Notes: generated from the letters alone by a model not told the origin. A stretch of DNA of 42,387 nt from an uncultured Chlorobiota bacterium (GCA_947311255.1 CAMZKL010000039.1:1-42387); one strand, 5' to 3'. Positions 1-8,882 are shown, counted from the first letter of the stretch. A program made the numbers and translations.

Positions 1-1
1 A

Positions 2-244
2 GAAGTTCTAAAATTACCTTTTATAGATTTAACACTTTCGGGGCATACTCATGCAATGCAATTTGGTATTGAAATTGGTTCTTGGCAATTTTCACCAGTT
101 GCATTAAAATATAAAGAATGGGGAGGTTTTTATAAAAGAAAAAAACAAAGCCTTTATGTAAACAGAGGAGCAGGATTTATTGGTTTTCAAGGCAGAGTTG
201 GTATTCGCCCGGAGATTACTTTGTTTGTTTTGAAAAATGAATAA
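2..244 (+). CDS. Metallophosphoesterase, C-terminal fragment
   Basis: The reading frame is open from base 2 and the gene is cut by the window edge, so only about 80 C-terminal residues are visible. They contain SGHTHAMQFG, the GHTH metal-binding motif near the C-terminus of calcineurin-like phosphoesterases, followed by the beta-strand tail (NRGAGFIGFQGRVGIRPEIT) usual for membrane-anchored YkuE/YaeI-like members. An internal ATG at 56 lies inside the motif block and is not a real start. Substrate cannot be told from this fragment. Family call is fairly sure. Confidence 0.8.
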   Translation, partial: EVLKLPFIDLTLSGHTHAMQFGIEIGSWQFSPVALKYKEWGGFYKRKKQSLYVNRGAGFIGFQGRVGIRPEITLFVLKNE

Positions 245-254
245 AAAAAAATCA

Positions 255-262
255 TTACTTTG
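255..262 (+). promoter_or_regulatory. Candidate -7 promoter element for the Fur-family gene
   Basis: TTACTTTG followed by CA matches the Bacteroidota -7 consensus TAnnTTTG at five of six fixed positions and lies 20 nt before the ATG at 283. No convincing -33 TTTG was found. Confidence 0.4.
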
Positions 263-282
263 CAGAAACTTTAGCTAAATAA

Positions 283-696
283 ATGAATAAAAAAGTATTT
301 ACAATATTAAAAGATAAAAAAGTAAAACCAACTGCTGCAAGAGAACTTGTTTTGGATGTTTTTTTAAAGAAAAACTTTGCCATTTCTTTGTCGGATATTG
401 AAAAAGTTCTTACTTGGAGTGATAAAGTTACAATCTACAGAACACTTAAAACTTTTGAAAAAAATGGTATAATACATCAAATAAACGACGGCTCTACATC
501 TGTAAAATATGCTCTTTGCTCCGAAAATTGTGAAATAAAAAACCATGTTGACATTCATCCGCATTTTCATTGTGAGAAATGCAGCAAAACAATTTGTCTC
601 GAAAAACAAGAGATTAAAATTAAGAACTTACCCAAGGATATTGTTGTTAGAGATTACTCGCTGATATTGAATGGATTATGCTCTGAATGTAGATAA
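283..696 (+). CDS. Fur-family metal-responsive repressor (Zur-like)
   Basis: A 137-residue protein of usual Fur length. Residues 1-80 form the winged-helix DNA-binding part, with the conserved VTIYRTLKTFEKNGI recognition-helix region at 49-63. The metal and dimerisation part has HPHFHCEKC (His92, His94, His96, Cys97, Cys100) and a second Cys pair near the end (Cys133, Cys136), which together make the structural zinc site. The next gene downstream on the same strand is a zinc-type cation exporter, so the regulator probably senses zinc or a similar divalent ion. That link is inference; the sequence alone does not separate Fur, Zur and PerR, although the zinc-exporter neighbour favours Zur. Confidence 0.85.
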   Translation: MNKKVFTILKDKKVKPTAARELVLDVFLKKNFAISLSDIEKVLTWSDKVTIYRTLKTFEKNGIIHQINDGSTSVKYALCSENCEIKNHVDIHPHFHCEKCSKTICLEKQEIKIKNLPKDIVVRDYSLILNGLCSECR

Positions 697-723
697 TGCA
701 ATTTACTTGCATTTTTCTTTTCA

Positions 724-731
724 TATTTTTG
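724..731 (+). promoter_or_regulatory. Candidate -7 promoter element for the CDF exporter
   Basis: TATTTTTG is a full match to TAnnTTTG and sits between the regulator stop (696) and the exporter start (800). A TTG at 707-709 is only 14 nt upstream, closer than the usual 19-22, so the -33 box is uncertain. Confidence 0.45.
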
Positions 732-799
732 TATTTTAAATAAAGCTTTTTTCAAGAATCCAAACTTTGGAAAATTTAATAAAAAGAAAACAAACTAAT

Positions 800-1711
800 A
801 TGGAACGTAATCAAGGGCATAATCATCATAAGCACCACAATGTATCCTCCCAAAACATAGGGTTTACAATCTTATTAAATGTATTAATTACAATTGCACA
901 ATTTATTGGAGGTTTGTTTTCTGGAAGTGTTGCTCTTTTAACAGATGCTTTGCATAATTTTAGTGATGTTATTGCACTTTTGTTGAGCTGGTTTGCAAAT
1001 CGTTTGGCAAAGAAAAAACCAACAATAAAGCAGACATATGGCTACAAAAGAGCAGAAATATTATCAACCTTTATAAATTCAGCAACACTAATTGCTATTG
1101 CAATATTCCTAATTGTAGAAGCTGTAAAACGTTTATTTAATCCACAAGAAATACAAGCAAATATCGTAATTTGGTTTGCCGTGGGAAGTATTTTAATTAA
1201 TTTTATAAGTGTTTTGCTCCTGCAAAAAGATGCAAAACAAAGTATGAATATTAAATCGGCATATTTGCATTTGCTAACAGATGTTATGACCTCAGTAGCG
1301 GTTTTACTAGGTGGGCTTTTAATGAAATATTATAGTATTTATCGTATAGATAGCATTCTTTCATTTTTAATTGCCGGATATTTAATTCTTTCAAGTTATA
1401 AATTATTAATTGCTTCAGTTAAGATTTTAATGCAATTTACACCAGAAGAAATTGATATTTGGGACATCAGAGACCAAATAATAAGATTTGAAAATGTGGA
1501 AAATCTTCATCACATACATTTTTGGCAACTTAATGATAAAGACATTTTCTTTGAAGCACATATCGATTTGAAACAAGATGTTAAAATTTCAGAATTTCAA
1601 ATAATACTTTCTAAAATTGACAATGTTTTAAGAAAGAATAAAATATTTCATTTTAATATTCAACCGGAATATAAAAGAAACGATAAAAAAGAATTAATTA
1701 ATCAACATTAA
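800..1711 (+). CDS. Cation diffusion facilitator (zinc-type efflux transporter)
   Basis: Inner-membrane CDF exporter with six predicted transmembrane helices and a soluble C-terminal domain that moves divalent cations out of the cytoplasm in exchange for protons. An in-frame ATG also exists at 767; the start at 800 is preferred because it gives the usual N-terminus with a His-rich segment (GHNHHKHH). Helix 2 has TDALHNFSD and helix 5 has HLLTD, the His/Asp tetrahedral site typical of zinc/cadmium members (ZitB/CzcD) rather than the Asp-rich manganese type. The C-terminal part holds HHIHFW as in the regulatory domain. It lies just after a Fur-family regulator, which likely controls it. Confidence 0.9.
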   Translation: MERNQGHNHHKHHNVSSQNIGFTILLNVLITIAQFIGGLFSGSVALLTDALHNFSDVIALLLSWFANRLAKKKPTIKQTYGYKRAEILSTFINSATLIAIAIFLIVEAVKRLFNPQEIQANIVIWFAVGSILINFISVLLLQKDAKQSMNIKSAYLHLLTDVMTSVAVLLGGLLMKYYSIYRIDSILSFLIAGYLILSSYKLLIASVKILMQFTPEEIDIWDIRDQIIRFENVENLHHIHFWQLNDKDIFFEAHIDLKQDVKISEFQIILSKIDNVLRKNKIFHFNIQPEYKRNDKKELINQH

Positions 1712-1841
1712 ATATGAATTTAGATCATTCAATTTAGGCTTAATATTGCCCGAACCTTTGAGTTTAATAAAATTGTAAAAAAAATATTTTAAGATATAAT
1801 TAATAATAAACTTTAAAAAAACGACTTCTAATTTTTTTTTT

Positions 1842-1849
1842 TATTTTTG
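1842..1849 (+). promoter_or_regulatory. Candidate -7 promoter element for the M23 peptidase gene
   Basis: TATTTTTG followed by CA fully matches TAnnTTTG and lies 20 nt before the ATG at 1869, within a T-rich tract. No clear TTTG is present 19-22 nt upstream. Confidence 0.4.
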
Positions 1850-1868
1850 CAACTTATTTTTAGCAATA

Positions 1869-2726
1869 ATGGAAGAGTATAACAAAAAAAAGAAGCGTAG
1901 GTTACGTTTAACAATCTTTAATGAGCATACTTTTGAAGAAGTAAAATCTATGAAAGTATCAAAACCATTGATGTTTTCATTGATAGGTGGTGGAATATTA
2001 ATTGTTTTTGCTTTGGTTATATTGCTTTTTATTTATACTCCTTTAAATTTATTAATACCTTCAAAAGTAGGTGTAGAAACTAAAAATAATTCTATTGAAA
2101 ATTCATTAATGATTGATAGTCTTGAAAAAAAAATAATATCAGAAAAAATATACCTCAATAATCTCAAGAATATAATTCAAGGAAAAGTTGTTACTGATAC
2201 ATTTAAGGTTAATAAGATATATACTGATACATCTATTGTAATTTCTAAAACAGATATTGAAAGTTCTAATATAGAGAACATTATTAAAGCTGAGTTAGAA
2301 AGTGAAAAAACAGGAATTAATTCTACCTTAAATGAAACAATCAAAAAAACTTTAAGTAATCTTCATTTTATTTTACCTTTGAAAGGCTTAATAAGTAATA
2401 AATTTGAGAGAGAAAAGTCTCATTTTGGTATTGATATAGTTCCCGAAAATAATGAAACTGTTTTTGCAACATTATCAGGAACAGTTATTTTGTCAACTTG
2501 GAGTGTAGAAACAGGATATATAATTGGGATTCAGCATGATTTTAACTTAATTTCATTTTATAAACACAATTCTGTGTTACTAAAAAAAGTAGGAGATAGA
2601 GTAAAATCCGGAGAATCAATTGCAATAGTTGGAAATTCAGGAGAGCAAACAACAGGACCACATTTGCATTTTGAATTATGGCATAATGGAATTCCCACAG
2701 ACCCAACAGAATACCTCTCTTTTTAA
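1869..2726 (+). CDS. M23-family (LytM-type) metallopeptidase, membrane anchored
   Basis: A 285-residue envelope protein. A basic N-terminal cytoplasmic stretch (KKKKRRLRL) is followed by one membrane helix at about 35-57, a polar and probably coiled linker at 70-165, and a C-terminal LytM/peptidase_M23 domain. The zinc ligands look intact: His185 and Asp189 in SHFGIDIV, then His265 and His267 in GPHLHFELW, with His233 (YKH) in the place of the catalytic histidine. It is therefore likely an active cell-wall endopeptidase rather than an EnvC-like activator, although substrate is not shown. The next genes are dxr and rseP, 79 bp downstream. Confidence 0.88.
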   Translation: MEEYNKKKKRRLRLTIFNEHTFEEVKSMKVSKPLMFSLIGGGILIVFALVILLFIYTPLNLLIPSKVGVETKNNSIENSLMIDSLEKKIISEKIYLNNLKNIIQGKVVTDTFKVNKIYTDTSIVISKTDIESSNIENIIKAELESEKTGINSTLNETIKKTLSNLHFILPLKGLISNKFEREKSHFGIDIVPENNETVFATLSGTVILSTWSVETGYIIGIQHDFNLISFYKHNSVLLKKVGDRVKSGESIAIVGNSGEQTTGPHLHFELWHNGIPTDPTEYLSF

Positions 2727-2805
2727 AATTAGTTTAATTTGCTTTTTCTGATTTAAAGATAAGTTTCTAAAAATATTTTCAATTTAAAAAATGCAGTAAA
2801 GCAAA

Positions 2806-3966
2806 ATGAATAAAACAAAAAAAAATATAGCAATTCTGGGTTCAACAGGTTCAATAGGAACACAAGCTCTTGAAGTAATAATAAAAAACAAAGATAAATT
2901 TAGTGTTGAAGTGCTTACTGCGAATAGTAATTCGGAATTACTTGTTAGACAGGCAATTGAGTTTCTCCCAAATTTTGTTGTTATAGCCAATGAAAAAAAA
3001 TATCAAGAAGTATCAAAAGCACTTTCTACATATCCTATTAAAGTTTTTACCGGAAACAAATCAATAGAACAAATTGTAGAGCTACAAGAGATTGATGTTG
3101 TCTTAACTGCAATGGTTGGGTTTTCAGGGCTTTTGCCAACAATTAATGCAATTAAGCACAAAAAAAATATTGCACTTGCAAATAAAGAAACATTAGTTGT
3201 TGCAGGAGATATTATTTCAAAACTTGTAAAAGAAAATAATGTAAGTATATATCCTGTTGATAGTGAGCATTCAGCAATTTTTCAATGTTTAGTTGGAGAA
3301 TTTCAAAATGAAGTTGAAAAAATATATTTAACTGCCTCAGGAGGGCCTTTCAGAACAAAAAGTATAGAAGAATTAGAATTAGTCACAAAATTTCAAGCAC
3401 TTAAACACCCTAATTGGGATATGGGAGCAAAAATTACAATTGATTCTGCAAGTATGATGAATAAAGGCCTAGAGGCAATTGAAGCAAAATGGTTATTTAG
3501 TTTAAAACCTAAACAAATAGATATAATTGTACATCCACAATCAATTATTCATTCAATTGTACAATTTGTTGACGGCTCCATGAAAGCACAAATGGGTTTG
3601 CCGGATATGAAACTACCAATTCAATACGCTTTAACTTATCCTGATAGAATAAAAAACAATTTTGAACGTTTCAATTTCTTAAATTATCCTGAACTGACTT
3701 TTGAAAAGCCAGATTTAGATAAGTTTAAAAATATACAAATTGCTTTTGATGCTATGAAAAAAGGGGGAAACACTGCATGTATAATGAATGCGGCTAATGA
3801 AGTAGTTGTAGAAGGGTTTTTAAAAGACAAAATAAAGTTTTTGGAAATGCCCGAAATTATTGAAAAAACGATTAATAAAATTAATTTTGTCGCTCGTCCC
3901 ACTTTAGATGATTATATCGAAAGTGATAGAGAGGCAAGAATTATTTCACAAGAATTTTTTAACTAA
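2806..3966 (+). CDS. dxr: 1-deoxy-D-xylulose 5-phosphate reductoisomerase
   Basis: Converts 1-deoxy-D-xylulose 5-phosphate to 2-C-methyl-D-erythritol 4-phosphate with NADPH in the non-mevalonate isoprenoid pathway. At 386 residues it has the full family length. The NADPH-binding GSTGSIGTQ is at 12-20; LANKETLVVAG, PVDSEHSAIFQ (metal-binding Asp/Glu and catalytic loop), LTASGGPFR and the SASMMNKGLEAIEA block are all present and well conserved. The rseP gene follows after 8 bp, so the two are probably co-transcribed, an arrangement common in Bacteroidota. Confidence 0.97.
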   Translation: MNKTKKNIAILGSTGSIGTQALEVIIKNKDKFSVEVLTANSNSELLVRQAIEFLPNFVVIANEKKYQEVSKALSTYPIKVFTGNKSIEQIVELQEIDVVLTAMVGFSGLLPTINAIKHKKNIALANKETLVVAGDIISKLVKENNVSIYPVDSEHSAIFQCLVGEFQNEVEKIYLTASGGPFRTKSIEELELVTKFQALKHPNWDMGAKITIDSASMMNKGLEAIEAKWLFSLKPKQIDIIVHPQSIIHSIVQFVDGSMKAQMGLPDMKLPIQYALTYPDRIKNNFERFNFLNYPELTFEKPDLDKFKNIQIAFDAMKKGGNTACIMNAANEVVVEGFLKDKIKFLEMPEIIEKTINKINFVARPTLDDYIESDREARIISQEFFN

Positions 3967-3974
3967 AAAAAAAT

Positions 3975-5294
3975 ATGGTAATCCTTATAAAAGCAGCACA
4001 ATTATTATTAAGTTTATCTATACTTGTTATAATACACGAGTTAGGGCATTTTGGATTTGCAAAACTTTTTAAAACAAGAGTCGAAAAATTTTATTTGTTT
4101 TTTGATGCATGGTTTTCATTATTTAAAATAAAAAAAGGAGAAACCGAATACGGAATAGGCTGGATACCGCTAGGTGGATATGTTAAAATTGCTGGTATGA
4201 TTGATGAGTCTATGGATAAAGAACAAATGAAAGAAGAACCAAAGCCCGATGAATTTAGATCTAAAAAAACGTGGCAAAGATTATTAATAATGCTTGGAGG
4301 CGTTATAATGAATTTTATTTTGGCAGGTTTAATTTATATTATGGTTTTGTTTGTTTGGGGACAAGATTTTGTCCCTGTTGAAAATATGAAATTTGGAATA
4401 ACAACAAATGAAGCAGGAAAAAGCATTGGATTTAAAGACGGAGATAAAATAATTTCAATAAATAATGTAAAATTTAAAAAATTTAAAGATATCCAAAAAG
4501 AAATCTTATTGAGCGATAATAAAACAGTTCAAATAGAAAGAAATGGTAGGCAGCAGGAAATTCAAATAAATGATTCAAACCACATGAAAACTATTCTTTC
4601 AGGAAGAAGTGGTTTCTTAGGAATAAGATTTGAATTTGTTATTGACTCAGTTATACCAAAATCCGGCGCATTTGAAGGAGGATTATTAAAAGGCGATAAA
4701 CTAGTTGGAATTAATGACAGTTCGATACAGTTTTTTGATGAGTTTTTTAACTATTTTCAATCTCATAAAGATAAAAAAATGGAGATATCTGTTATGAGAA
4801 ATAATAATATACAAAAATTTACTGTAAAAACTGATACATCAGGTTTGATTGGAGTAAGACCAGAAGCATTAGCAGGAATTAAACTTGAACATCAAGACTA
4901 TAGTTTTTTTAAATCAATTCCAGCAGGTTTAGCTATGGGAGTTGAGAGTGTGAAAGATTATTTACGCCAATTTAAACTTATTTTTAACCCAAAAACAGAA
5001 GCATATAAATCTTTGGGAAGTTTTGGTGCAATTGGAGATATGTTTCCCAGCAGATGGGACTGGCATAGCTTTTGGCTTTTAACTGCAATTTTGTCAATTA
5101 TGCTTGGGGTAGTTAATATATTGCCAATTCCTGCATTGGATGGAGGACATGTTATGTTTGTTCTCTATGAAATGATAACAGGAAGAAAACCAAGTGATAA
5201 ATTTTTGGAATATGCTCAAATAACAGGTTTTGTTATATTGCTTGCAATTATGGCTTATGCACTTAAAAATGATATTGTAAGATTCTTTTTTTAA
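3975..5294 (+). CDS. rseP: RIP metalloprotease RseP (site-2 protease)
   Basis: Intramembrane zinc protease that cleaves membrane-spanning anti-sigma factors and remnant signal peptides. The 439-residue protein has HELGH at 21-25 in the first membrane helix (zinc ligands and catalytic Glu), a G-rich GWIPLGGYVKIAGM loop, PDZ-like regions around residues 120-290 (GFKDGDKIISIN and GLLKGDKLVGIN), and the third zinc ligand motif PALDGGH near the C-terminus. It follows dxr by 8 bp. No anti-sigma factor is encoded in the window. Confidence 0.96.
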   Translation: MVILIKAAQLLLSLSILVIIHELGHFGFAKLFKTRVEKFYLFFDAWFSLFKIKKGETEYGIGWIPLGGYVKIAGMIDESMDKEQMKEEPKPDEFRSKKTWQRLLIMLGGVIMNFILAGLIYIMVLFVWGQDFVPVENMKFGITTNEAGKSIGFKDGDKIISINNVKFKKFKDIQKEILLSDNKTVQIERNGRQQEIQINDSNHMKTILSGRSGFLGIRFEFVIDSVIPKSGAFEGGLLKGDKLVGINDSSIQFFDEFFNYFQSHKDKKMEISVMRNNNIQKFTVKTDTSGLIGVRPEALAGIKLEHQDYSFFKSIPAGLAMGVESVKDYLRQFKLIFNPKTEAYKSLGSFGAIGDMFPSRWDWHSFWLLTAILSIMLGVVNILPIPALDGGHVMFVLYEMITGRKPSDKFLEYAQITGFVILLAIMAYALKNDIVRFFF

Positions 5295-5311
5295 GAAAAT
5301 AATAAAAGATT

Positions 5312-5345
5312 TTTGTTTAATACTATAAAAAAAGTAATATATTTG
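5312..5345 (+). promoter_or_regulatory. Promoter of tatA (-33 TTTG, -7 TATATTTG)
   Basis: TTTG at 5312-5315 and TATATTTG at 5338-5345 are separated by 22 nt, slightly wider than the usual spacing for Bacteroidota vegetative promoters. The -7 box is a full match and lies 28 nt before the tatA start. Confidence 0.6.
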
Positions 5346-5373
5346 TACTGTTAATTTATTTAAAACTAAAAAA

Positions 5374-5583
5374 ATGACTTTATTTATAATAGCAGGAATG
5401 ATTGGACCTTGGCAAATAGCATTAATTGTTATTGTTGTGCTTCTATTATTTGGTGGCAGAAAAATACCTGAATTAATGAAAGGCTTGGGGCAAGGAATGA
5501 AAGAATTTAAGAAAGCCACAAAAGATTTGAAAGAAGAAGCTGATATGGACAGTGAAAAAGTTGATTCTGGCGAAGTAAAATAA
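5374..5583 (+). CDS. tatA: Sec-independent translocase subunit TatA/TatE
   Basis: A 69-residue Tat pore-forming subunit. It has a short periplasmic N-terminus, one membrane helix (about 12-28), the FGGRKIPEL hinge at the membrane border, an amphipathic helix ([17 protein letters not shown]) and an acidic soluble tail. All are standard for TatA. The ATG at 5374 is used here; an internal ATG nine codons later would give a shorter N-terminus closer to many TatA proteins. It has its own promoter and is followed by an intrinsic terminator, so it looks monocistronic. No tatC is in the window. Confidence 0.94.
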   Translation: MTLFIIAGMIGPWQIALIVIVVLLLFGGRKIPELMKGLGQGMKEFKKATKDLKEEADMDSEKVDSGEVK

Positions 5584-5609
5584 TCAGTTTGAATTTTGCA
5601 AGAAAATAT

Positions 5610-5640
5610 ACAGCCGATGATAAATTCTTCGGCTGTTTTA
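5610..5640 (+). terminator. Intrinsic terminator after tatA
   Basis: ACAGCCGA (5610-5617) and TCGGCTGT (5629-5636) form an 8-bp stem with an 11-nt loop, followed by TTTTA. It begins 26 nt after the tatA stop. Confidence 0.8.
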
Positions 5641-5664
5641 GTATTCATAAAACAAACAATTATT

Positions 5665-6660
5665 ATGAAAAAAATAAGCATAGCAATTCTAATTTTAATT
5701 AGTTTATTTTCATGTTCAGAAGAGAATGAATCATATTTACCATCATCAACCGGAGGACCCGGACATCTATTAGTAATAATGGCAAATAATAAATGGGAAC
5801 AAAGTCCCGGGAAAGTAGTGAAAGATGCTCTAACTGTCGATTATGAACTTCTTCCACAGTCAGAGCCATTGTTTGATATAACACATCTTCCAAATAAATC
5901 TTATTCAAGTATAATGAAAAGAACTCGCAATATTCTTTTCACACAAATATCAGTAAATATTAAAAAACCAGAAGTTTTAATTGCTTATGACAAATATGCT
6001 CGGCCGCAAATAGTTGTTGTTGTAAGAGCCAAAAATAATAAAGAATTTGTTGAAACCTTTAATAAATTTAAACCAAAAATTGTATCATCACTTATTGAAG
6101 CTGAAAGAAATAGGCTAATAAAAGGCTACAGCGGAAAATTGTTGAGTAAAAATATTAACAAACAACTTAAAGAAAATCACAATATTATTTTAAGTATCCC
6201 TTTGGGTTTTAAGTTTGATGTTGACAGCCCAAATTTTATGTGGATTAGCCGAGAAACACCATATTCCTCTCAAGGAATTCTAATTTGGGATTATCCATAT
6301 ACAGATACAAGTCAGTTTCATGTAGAAAATCTTTTAAATAAGAGAGATGAAATAACTAAAAAATATGTACAAGGGCCTGTTGATAGTACATTTATGGTTG
6401 CAGATAGAATAATTCCGCCTAATTTTAAAGAATTTAAATTTAAAAATAAGTACACAGCTGAGATGAGAGGTTTGTGGAAACTTGGAGGAGCCCAAAAAGG
6501 TGTTTTTCAAGGAGGTCCTTATATAAGTTTTTCGCAGGTTGATAAAAAAAGAAACAGAATAATTACTGTTGATGGTTATATTTATGGAGGCAGAAAGAAA
6601 AAACGAAATCTTTTACGGCAACTTGAAGCAATTTTATACACACTTGATATTAATGAATAA
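5665..6660 (+). CDS. DUF4837-type lipoprotein
   Basis: A 331-residue predicted lipoprotein. The start at 5665 is chosen because it begins a clean lipoprotein signal (MKKISIAILILISLFSC, lipobox Cys17); an in-frame ATG at 5596 would add 23 residues and overlap the tatA terminator. The mature protein matches my recollection of DUF4837, a Bacteroidota-only family of unknown function (features such as GGPGHLLVIM near the start and FQGGPYISF near the end). The gamma-carbonic-anhydrase-like gene follows after 2 bp, so they probably form one transcript. Function unknown. Confidence 0.8.
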   Translation: MKKISIAILILISLFSCSEENESYLPSSTGGPGHLLVIMANNKWEQSPGKVVKDALTVDYELLPQSEPLFDITHLPNKSYSSIMKRTRNILFTQISVNIKKPEVLIAYDKYARPQIVVVVRAKNNKEFVETFNKFKPKIVSSLIEAERNRLIKGYSGKLLSKNINKQLKENHNIILSIPLGFKFDVDSPNFMWISRETPYSSQGILIWDYPYTDTSQFHVENLLNKRDEITKKYVQGPVDSTFMVADRIIPPNFKEFKFKNKYTAEMRGLWKLGGAQKGVFQGGPYISFSQVDKKRNRIITVDGYIYGGRKKKRNLLRQLEAILYTLDINE

Positions 6661-6662
6661 AA

Positions 6663-7175
6663 ATGGCAATATTTAAAGAAGTTAGAGGTTTTGAACCAAA
6701 ATATGGCAAAGATTGTTTTTTTGCAGAAAACGCAGCAATAATTGGAGATGTTATAATGGGAGATTCCTGCAGTATATGGTATAGTGCAGTTCTTAGAGGA
6801 GATGTAAATTCCATAAGAATTGGTAATAATGTAAATATTCAAGACAATGCGAGTTTGCATACATTATATCAAAAGTCTGTAATTGAAATAGGAGATAATG
6901 TTTCGGTAGGGCATAACGCAGTAATTCATGGAGCAAAAATAAGCAATAATGTTTTAATAGGAATAGGAGCAATTGTTTTAGACCAAGTTGAAATAGGGGA
7001 GAATACTATAATTGCAGCAGGTGCATTAATAAAAACAGGAACAAAGGTTGAGGCTAATAGTGTGTATGCTGGAGTGCCCGCCAAAAAAGTTAAAGATATT
7101 GAAGCAAAACAAAGCAAAGAAATGATTAATAAAATTGCTGATAACTATAGTATGTATGCGGGTTGGTATAAATGA
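6663..7175 (+). CDS. Gamma-carbonic-anhydrase-like hexapeptide-repeat protein
   Basis: A 170-residue left-handed beta-helix protein built from hexapeptide repeats ([LIV]-G-x4) over most of its length, of the YrdA/PaaY/gamma-CA family. The three metal histidines of the family are visible: one in SLHTLY and two in VGHNAVIHG. These proteins form trimers with zinc or iron at the subunit interface; some have carbonic anhydrase activity, others have none shown. It starts 2 bp after the DUF4837 lipoprotein. The family call is firm, the activity is not. Confidence 0.88.
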   Translation: MAIFKEVRGFEPKYGKDCFFAENAAIIGDVIMGDSCSIWYSAVLRGDVNSIRIGNNVNIQDNASLHTLYQKSVIEIGDNVSVGHNAVIHGAKISNNVLIGIGAIVLDQVEIGENTIIAAGALIKTGTKVEANSVYAGVPAKKVKDIEAKQSKEMINKIADNYSMYAGWYK

Positions 7176-7225
7176 GATAAAAAAAGCCAGTATTAAAACC
7201 AGCAAATTTTATTAAAAATAATAAT

Positions 7226-7789
7226 TTAAACTGTCATAATTTCTTTTTCTTTTTCAGAAATAATTTCTTCTATTTTTTTTACGGACTTATTAATTATTTC
7301 TTGGACTTTATCTTCGGCTCTTTTTTGTTCATCCTCTGAAAGTCCGTCTTCTTTTAATTGTTTAAATCCGTCCATTGCTTCTTTTCTTGCACCTCTAATA
7401 CTAATTTTGCAACTTTCTTCTTCGGCTTTCACAAATTTTACCAACTCTCTTCTTCTTTCTTCTGTTAATGGCGGAACATTAATTAAAATACGTTCTCCGT
7501 TGTTTTGAGGGTTAAAACCAAGGTTTGCTTTTTGAATTTCTTTTTCAATAACAGCAATCATAGACTTGTCCCAAGGTTGAACAACAATAGTTTGAGCATC
7601 TATTGTGCCTACATTAGCAACTTGATTTAGAGGTGCTTGTGAACCATAGTTCTCAACAGTAAGCCCTGAGAGCATATGAGGATTAGCTTTTCCCGCTCTT
7701 AATTTAAGTAGTTCTTTTTGTAAGTGAGAAATTGAACTGTTAATACTCTCATCTAAAATTTCAAATTGCATTTGAACATCTTCATTCAT
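7226..7789 (-). CDS. frr: Ribosome recycling factor
   Basis: Splits the post-termination ribosome together with EF-G. At 187 residues it has the family length, with the typical LRAGKANPHML segment near 31-41, the NYGSQAPLNQVANV hinge and domain II region, and the conserved C-terminal helix (GARKEAMDGFKQL). The usual upstream partner pyrH is not adjacent; a DUF6427 membrane protein gene lies 76 bp upstream and a candidate promoter box sits in that gap. Confidence 0.97.
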   Translation of the reverse strand: MNEDVQMQFEILDESINSSISHLQKELLKLRAGKANPHMLSGLTVENYGSQAPLNQVANVGTIDAQTIVVQPWDKSMIAVIEKEIQKANLGFNPQNNGERILINVPPLTEERRRELVKFVKAEEESCKISIRGARKEAMDGFKQLKEDGLSEDEQKRAEDKVQEIINKSVKKIEEIISEKEKEIMTV

Positions 7790-7818
7790 TATTCTAAGGT
7801 TTATTGGTTAAACTTTTG

Positions 7819-7826
7819 CAAACTTA
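7819..7826 (-). promoter_or_regulatory. Candidate -7 promoter element for frr
   Basis: On the minus strand TAAGTTTG followed by CA fully matches TAnnTTTG, 30 nt before the frr start. No TTTG at -33 is evident. Confidence 0.45.
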
Positions 7827-7865
7827 TAAAAAAAAGAGTAAATATTTTTAGATATTTGTTTAAAA

Positions 7866-8864
7866 TTAAAAAGAAATTTCATTTAAAAGTCCTGTTTGTG
7901 CAACAATAACTATAATTAAAAAAAAGTCAAAAAGTATTTCAGATAATATTTTTTTTCGTATTGAAAGAAAAAATAAACTGAAAGGAATTGCAAGAGGAAT
8001 AAAAATTATAGGTAGAAAACTAATAATCTGAGTTGAAATTATAAAAGGAATTATTAAAGAAAAAATAAAAATAAAAAAGAAAATTTTATAATAGTCTTGC
8101 TTGTCTGTTTCAATTGAATTGAAACGAAATAAGATTTTGAAAAAAGATATTATAGAAAATAAAACTATAAAAGACCCCAAGAAGTAGTATATATATGGGG
8201 TTTCTATGGGTTCTTGTTTTTTAGTTAAAATTCCAAAAATTTCAAATACAACATTAAAATTTGATGTTATAAAAAAATATATTGAAACAAAAATAAAAAA
8301 AGGAATAATTAAGCCAATTATTGCAGAAATACTATCTCTCCATAGTTTAGCTCTCAATATAAAAAGGCTAATAAATATAATTGGTACAAAATATAATATA
8401 TTTTCCCAAAATAAAAAAGCTATAGAAAATAGCATTCCTGCATTCAAATAATCAAAAACTGCAATAGGTTTTCTAAGGGTTCTAAAAATTATTATTATAG
8501 ATGAAAGAACAAAAAATATTATAATGAAAATTGCTAAACTATCTGTTATAGATGTTGTTAATCCTAAGATTATTAAAAAAATAAAGCCATAATACCAATT
8601 TTTTGTTTTTGAAATACTAACAGAAATTATAATTTTGTTATATAAAATACCATTAATTGTTAAAAAAATAGCAATCAAAAGTTTATATATATAAATAAAA
8701 AAGTTTCCGGATATTAAATGTAAAAGTTTATTATATAAAAAAGCTCGCTCCTCTGCTTTAATGTTGGTAATAAAATCTTCGGATATCGAAAAAGTAAATA
8801 GTCCTGCAAGAACAGGAAAAAGTAGAAGCATTAAAAGGTTATTATTTTGAAAAAATTTGAGCAT
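7866..8864 (-). CDS. DUF6427-like polytopic membrane protein
   Basis: A 332-residue hydrophobic protein, very rich in Ile and Phe, with about nine or ten predicted membrane helices and almost no soluble domain. The N-terminus (MLKFFQNNN, then LLMLLLFPVL) and overall shape resemble the DUF6427 family seen across Bacteroidota. No catalytic motif is visible. It lies between a small-protein gene that ends in a terminator and frr. Family assignment comes from recognition of its general character and is moderate; function unknown. Confidence 0.6.
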   Translation of the reverse strand: MLKFFQNNNLLMLLLFPVLAGLFTFSISEDFITNIKAEERAFLYNKLLHLISGNFFIYIYKLLIAIFLTINGILYNKIIISVSISKTKNWYYGFIFLIILGLTTSITDSLAIFIIIFFVLSSIIIIFRTLRKPIAVFDYLNAGMLFSIAFLFWENILYFVPIIFISLFILRAKLWRDSISAIIGLIIPFFIFVSIYFFITSNFNVVFEIFGILTKKQEPIETPYIYYFLGSFIVLFSIISFFKILFRFNSIETDKQDYYKIFFFIFIFSLIIPFIISTQIISFLPIIFIPLAIPFSLFFLSIRKKILSEILFDFFLIIVIVAQTGLLNEISF

Positions 8865-8882
8865 ATTTGTATAAGTTGCAAT

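Noticed and set aside
767-799. Upstream start for the CDF exporter
   Set aside because: The extra 11 residues are not typical of the family, and the ATG at 800 begins the His-rich N-terminus.
5094-5681. Long minus-strand ORF of 195 codons
   Set aside because: It lies opposite the 3' end of rseP, tatA and its terminator, which are clearly real genes; the peptide is low-complexity and unlike any family.
7176-7225. Terminator between the convergent gamma-CA-like gene and frr
   Set aside because: GCCAG and CCAGC are not complementary arms and no stable stem is seen.
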